Source: Aphanothece cf. minutissima CCALA 015 (GTDB taxonomy: Bacteria > Cyanobacteriota > Cyanobacteriia > PCC-6307 > Cyanobiaceae). Taken from it: 64,000 nt of DNA. A model generated the notes under the pieces. It did not search any database and was not told the origin of the DNA. It saw nothing but the letters and a program-made list of their open reading frames with translations. The stretch lies in the NCBI GenBank assembly GCA_003003925.1, contig PVWP01000001.1, positions 62,001-126,000 on the forward strand, given 5' to 3'. Both the position numbers and the translations under genes were made by a program. Numbering within the stretch: the first letter of the stretch is position 1; each line of letters starts with the position of its first letter. Shown piece after piece: positions 61,182 through 64,000 of this stretch.

Positions 61182-63291
61182 TCCGCTGCATCCCTTCGTC
61201 CTCAAGAACGAGGAAACCTTCGCGATCCTGGATTCCCGTGGCGAGATCTGCCCGGACGGCCAGCACGATGTCGGCATCTTCCACCGCGGCACACGCCACG
61301 TCAGCCGGCTGCAGCTGTTGCTGTGGGGACGACCGCCCCTGGTCCTGAGCTCCACCGAGCGTGGGGCGGTGGGGGTGCTCGTGAGCCATCTCAGCAACAA
61401 CGACGGTGGTACCGGTGGCTCGGCGTCGATGACCATCCACCTGGAGCGCAGCACCGTCCTGACCGCCACCGCCTGCCTGCAGCAGTTCTGCTTCACCAGT
61501 TACGGAGACCTGCCCGTCACGATGCCGCTGACCCTGCGGCTCGATGCGGACTTCTGCGACATCTTCGAGGTGAGGGGGTACACCCGCTCGGAGCGGGGCC
61601 GAACGGTCCGTCGGGGCCTGGGAGGCACCCTGGAAATGATCTACCGGGGCCTGGATGGGGAAGACCGGGTCACGGTCCTGCGCCTGAGCGATCCGGTCGG
61701 GGAGGTGGGCGAGGAGCACATCGGGCTGCAGGTGAGCCTGGAGCCCCGGCAGACGCGACGGATCTTCCTGGTGCTGGATTTCCACCCCGATGCTGAGCCG
61801 TTGGGCGCGGAAGATCACTTCAACTCCGCCATGGCCGCCACGATCCAGCGCTTCCGGGAGGCCCGGAGCAGCGCCGCATCGGTGGTCAGTGACAACCCGG
61901 CCTTCAACAGCTGGCTGATGCGCTCCTTCTCCGATGTGCATCTGCTGGCCAGCCAGGTGGAGGATGGGCTCTACCCCTACGCCGGGGTGCCCTGGTTCAG
62001 CTGTCCTTTCGGCCGGGACGGCCTGATCACGGCGCGCCAGATGCTGATGGTGGAGCCGCGGCTGGCCCGTGGGGTGCTGGGCTACCTGGCCTGCAGCCAG
62101 GCGGTTTCCGACAATCCGTCCCACGACGAGGAGCCGGGCAAGATCCTGCACGAATCGCGGCTTGGCGAGATGGCGGCGCTCGGCGAAGTTCCGTTTTCCA
62201 GGTACTACGGCGCCGTCGACTCCACGCCGCTGTTTCTGATGCTGGCGGGCGATTATCTCTGCCGCAGCGATGACCGGGACTTCGTCGCCGGCCTGCTGCC
62301 CGAGCTGGAGGCGGCCATGGCCTGGATCCACAGGGCCGAAGCCGGCAGCTTCGATGGCTTCCTCCGCTACCTGCGGGTGGCGGAGAACGGCCTGCGCAAT
62401 CAGGGCTGGAAGGATTCCGACGATGCCATCCATCACGCCGATGGCCGCCTGGCCGAGGGTTCGATCGCCCTGTGCGAGGTGCAGGCCTACGCCTATGGCG
62501 CCCGCCGATCACTCGCCACGGTCTATCACCGCCTCGGACGGCCCTCGGATGCCGAGACGCTGCTGGAGGAGGCCGCCGAACTGCGTCACCGGTTCCATCG
62601 GGCCTTCTGGACGCCCTCGATCGATTCCTATGCCCTCGCCATTGATGGCGAAGGCCAGACCTGCCAGGTGCGGGCCTCCAATGCCGGTCAATGCCTGTGG
62701 ACAGGCATCGCCACCTCGGAGGCGGCGGCGGCGGTGGCGCGGCAGCTGCTGGCCCCCACCAGTTTCAACGGCTGGGGCATCCGCACCCTGGATGAGCGGG
62801 AGCGGCGCTACAACCCGATGAGTTACCACAACGGTTCCGTCTGGCCCCATGACAACGCCCTGATCGGCATGGGGCTGGCCCGGTACGGCCACCGGTCCGA
62901 AACCCTGCAGATCCTGACCGGTCTGTTCGAGACCGCCAGTGCGGTGCCGATGTTCCAGTTGCCGGAGCTGTTCTGCGGCTTCCCGCGCCGGGAGGAAGAG
63001 GGCCCCACCTTCTATCCGGTGGCCTGCAGCCCCCAGGCCTGGGCCAGCGCCAGTGTGTTCGGCCTGCTGGAGGCGATCACCGGCATGGCGATCGAGCGGG
63101 AGCACGGCAGCAGCCGGGTGCAGGTGCGCCTCCACAATCCCTGCCTGCCGAGGGGCCTGAACCTGCTGGACATCAACGGCCTGCGGCTGGGCGACGAGGA
63201 GATCAACCTCCAGTTCCACCGCAGCGAGCACGATGTGGGGGTTCAGGTGCGCAGCCGGACGCCCGGGGTGGACGTGCTGATCATGAAGTGA
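61174..63291 (+). CDS. amylo-alpha-1,6-glucosidase / glycogen-debranching-like protein
   Basis: 705 residues. An N-terminal beta-rich domain (FVLKNEETFAILDSRGEICP, GLYHRGTR-like VGIFHRGTRHVSRLQLLL) is followed by an (alpha/alpha)6 barrel: GVPWFSCPFGRDGLITARQM, EPGKILHESRLGEMAAL, QGWKDSDDAI and YHNGSVWPHDNALIGMGL, with acidic residues in the positions of GH63/GH133-type catalytic acids. It should hydrolyse alpha-1,6 branches or a related glucoside. It overlaps the GT4 gene and forms an operon with it. Confidence 0.88.
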   Translation: MPDPLHPFVLKNEETFAILDSRGEICPDGQHDVGIFHRGTRHVSRLQLLLWGRPPLVLSSTERGAVGVLVSHLSNNDGGTGGSASMTIHLERSTVLTATACLQQFCFTSYGDLPVTMPLTLRLDADFCDIFEVRGYTRSERGRTVRRGLGGTLEMIYRGLDGEDRVTVLRLSDPVGEVGEEHIGLQVSLEPRQTRRIFLVLDFHPDAEPLGAEDHFNSAMAATIQRFREARSSAASVVSDNPAFNSWLMRSFSDVHLLASQVEDGLYPYAGVPWFSCPFGRDGLITARQMLMVEPRLARGVLGYLACSQAVSDNPSHDEEPGKILHESRLGEMAALGEVPFSRYYGAVDSTPLFLMLAGDYLCRSDDRDFVAGLLPELEAAMAWIHRAEAGSFDGFLRYLRVAENGLRNQGWKDSDDAIHHADGRLAEGSIALCEVQAYAYGARRSLATVYHRLGRPSDAETLLEEAAELRHRFHRAFWTPSIDSYALAIDGEGQTCQVRASNAGQCLWTGIATSEAAAAVARQLLAPTSFNGWGIRTLDERERRYNPMSYHNGSVWPHDNALIGMGLARYGHRSETLQILTGLFETASAVPMFQLPELFCGFPRREEEGPTFYPVACSPQAWASASVFGLLEAITGMAIEREHGSSRVQVRLHNPCLPRGLNLLDINGLRLGDEEINLQFHRSEHDVGVQVRSRTPGVDVLIMK

Positions 63292-63393
63292 CGGCCGGGC
63301 CCGGCGCCCCGCTCGCCCCGGTATGTGATCGCGGAAGCAGCGCCCTCCGGCGGGCCGTTCCAGATTGGACCGTCACCTCAGGAACCTCCCACC

Positions 63394-63738
63394 ATGGCCG
63401 CCTTTCGTGCCGCTCTCGTGCTGCTGTGGCTCGCCGTGGCCGGCTACACAGCGGTGGTGGTGGCGCACCATGGCATCGACCTGGTGAGTGTCTTCCTGTC
63501 GGACTTCCGGGGGATGGGCTGGCCCGGGCAGTTCGATCTGGATTTCCTCGGCATGCTGCTGCTCACGGGCCTCTGGGTGGCGTGGAGACATGACTTCTCC
63601 GCCAAGGGACTCGGCCTGGGCCTGCTGGCCGCGGTGGGCGGGATATTGTTTCTGGCGGCCTATCCGCTGGTGCTGTCCTTCCAGGCCAACGGCAGCATGA
63701 AACAGGTGCTGCTGGGGGCCCGCCGGGCCGCCGCCTGA
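63394..63738 (+). CDS. DUF2834 membrane protein
   Basis: 114 residues with three hydrophobic segments (FRAALVLLWLAVAGYTAVVV, LDFLGMLLLTGLWVAW and GLGLLAAVGGILFLAAYPLVL) and a conserved DFRGMGWPGQFDLDF loop typical of DUF2834. Function unknown. It lies between the debranching gene and relA/spoT, convergent with the latter (22-nt gap). Confidence 0.75.
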   Translation: MAAFRAALVLLWLAVAGYTAVVVAHHGIDLVSVFLSDFRGMGWPGQFDLDFLGMLLLTGLWVAWRHDFSAKGLGLGLLAAVGGILFLAAYPLVLSFQANGSMKQVLLGARRAAA

Positions 63739-63760
63739 CGGGACCGGTCCGCCGGCAAGT

Positions 63761-64000
63761 TCAGCCGATGCCGGTGCGGCAGAGGTCGAGCACGTCGGCC
63801 ATGGAGCGGATCTGGTCCATGGTGGTGCGCAGCTGGGCGGCGCTGAGCAGCTCGACCCGCAGATCGATGCGGGCCGGCTTGCCGGCGCTCGTGCGCACCC
63901 GGGCATCGCTGACGTTGATGCGGTGGTCGGAAAGGCGCATCAGGATGTCCTTGAGCACCCCCACCCGGTCAAGCACCTCGATGCGCAGCCGCACCGGGTA
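63761..64000 (-). CDS. RelA/SpoT-type (p)ppGpp synthetase/hydrolase, C-terminal ACT domain (cut by window edge)
   Basis: The minus-strand frame runs in from beyond the right edge and ends at 63761. The visible 79 residues form an ACT domain: RLRIEVLDRVGVLKDILMRL, the INVSDARVRTS turn and LRTTMDQIRSMADVLDLCRT. ACT domains end RelA/SpoT enzymes and regulate alarmone synthesis. The synthetase and hydrolase domains lie outside the window. The position next to the mnmE/DUF2062 region supports relA/spoT. Confidence 0.8.
   Translation of the reverse strand, partial: YPVRLRIEVLDRVGVLKDILMRLSDHRINVSDARVRTSAGKPARIDLRVELLSAAQLRTTMDQIRSMADVLDLCRTGIG

Noticed and set aside
1..64000. tRNA, rRNA, CRISPR, IS elements, prophage
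   Set aside because: No TTCGA-type T-arm with CCA-proximal stem, no regular spaced repeats, and no transposase or integrase motif was seen on reading both strands.

Overview
The window reads as chromosome of a high-GC unicellular cyanobacterium of the Cyanobium/Synechococcus (picocyanobacterial) type. The evidence is a cyanobacterial NDH-1 subunit (ndhH), a phylloquinone cluster (menE-menC-menA, menF and a DHNA-CoA thioesterase), cyanobacterial conserved families (DUF3285, DUF4079, DUF2062 beside mnmE/relA), a GRRM glycine-rich-repeat/radical-SAM cluster, and PEP-CTERM-like sorted proteins. Genes are densely packed on both strands, with many stop/start overlaps (ATGA, GTGA, TTGA). No rRNA, tRNA, CRISPR array, IS element or prophage was recognised.

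Layout. 1-9.3 kb: rluA-type synthase (cut by the window edge), a response regulator, a secreted protein, a cysteine desulfurase, two related membrane proteins, a DUF456 protein, rsmH, ndhH, a DUF2752 protein and a fatty-acid desaturase. 8.9-14.6 kb: phylloquinone genes with a small TM2 pair. 14.6-23.5 kb: grxC-gshB, a split FUSC-type membrane pair, prfB with a programmed +1 frameshift, a DUF3285 protein, ybeY, dgkA, trpG/pabA, an MBL-fold protein, a hisC-like aminotransferase and speG. 23.6-39.1 kb is accessory. It holds a vanadium haloperoxidase, a 1209-residue membrane protein with GlmS-like amidotransferase and SIS regions, a Crp/Fnr regulator, a class III cyclase-ATPase, and a five-gene run on the minus strand built around a polyprenyl synthase and an FAD oxidoreductase. 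argS follows. 41.3-51.3 kb is accessory again: two tandem copies of a [sorted protein + HpsJ-like membrane protein] module, a 907-residue metalloprotease, and grrP-grrA-grrM. 51.4-64 kb: nadC, DUF4079, mnmE, an EamA transporter, a zeta-toxin-like kinase, a DUF2062 protein, a GNAT, selO, a PepSY gene broken by a stop, a GT4-debranching pair, a DUF2834 protein and the C-terminus of relA/spoT.

How it fits together. From my recollection of picocyanobacterial gene order, prfB-ybeY-dgkA-pabA-MBL-hisC-argS-nadC-mnmE-DUF2062-relA is a near-continuous core block. Here it is opened at several junctions by accessory cargo. The most interesting cargo is the haloperoxidase/GlmS-like/Crp locus. Identical 5-bp half-sites (TGTCA-N6-TGACA) occur twice, each 97-98 bp upstream of a minus-strand start codon: the haloperoxidase and the giant GlmS-like protein. 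The second site also abuts the crp gene. This suggests a small regulon, possibly tied to the neighbouring nucleotide cyclase. The other notable systems are the GRRM cluster, whose precursor carries alternating Trp-Gly-Asn and Phe-Arg-Asn triads, and the isoprenoid-type operon of unknown product.
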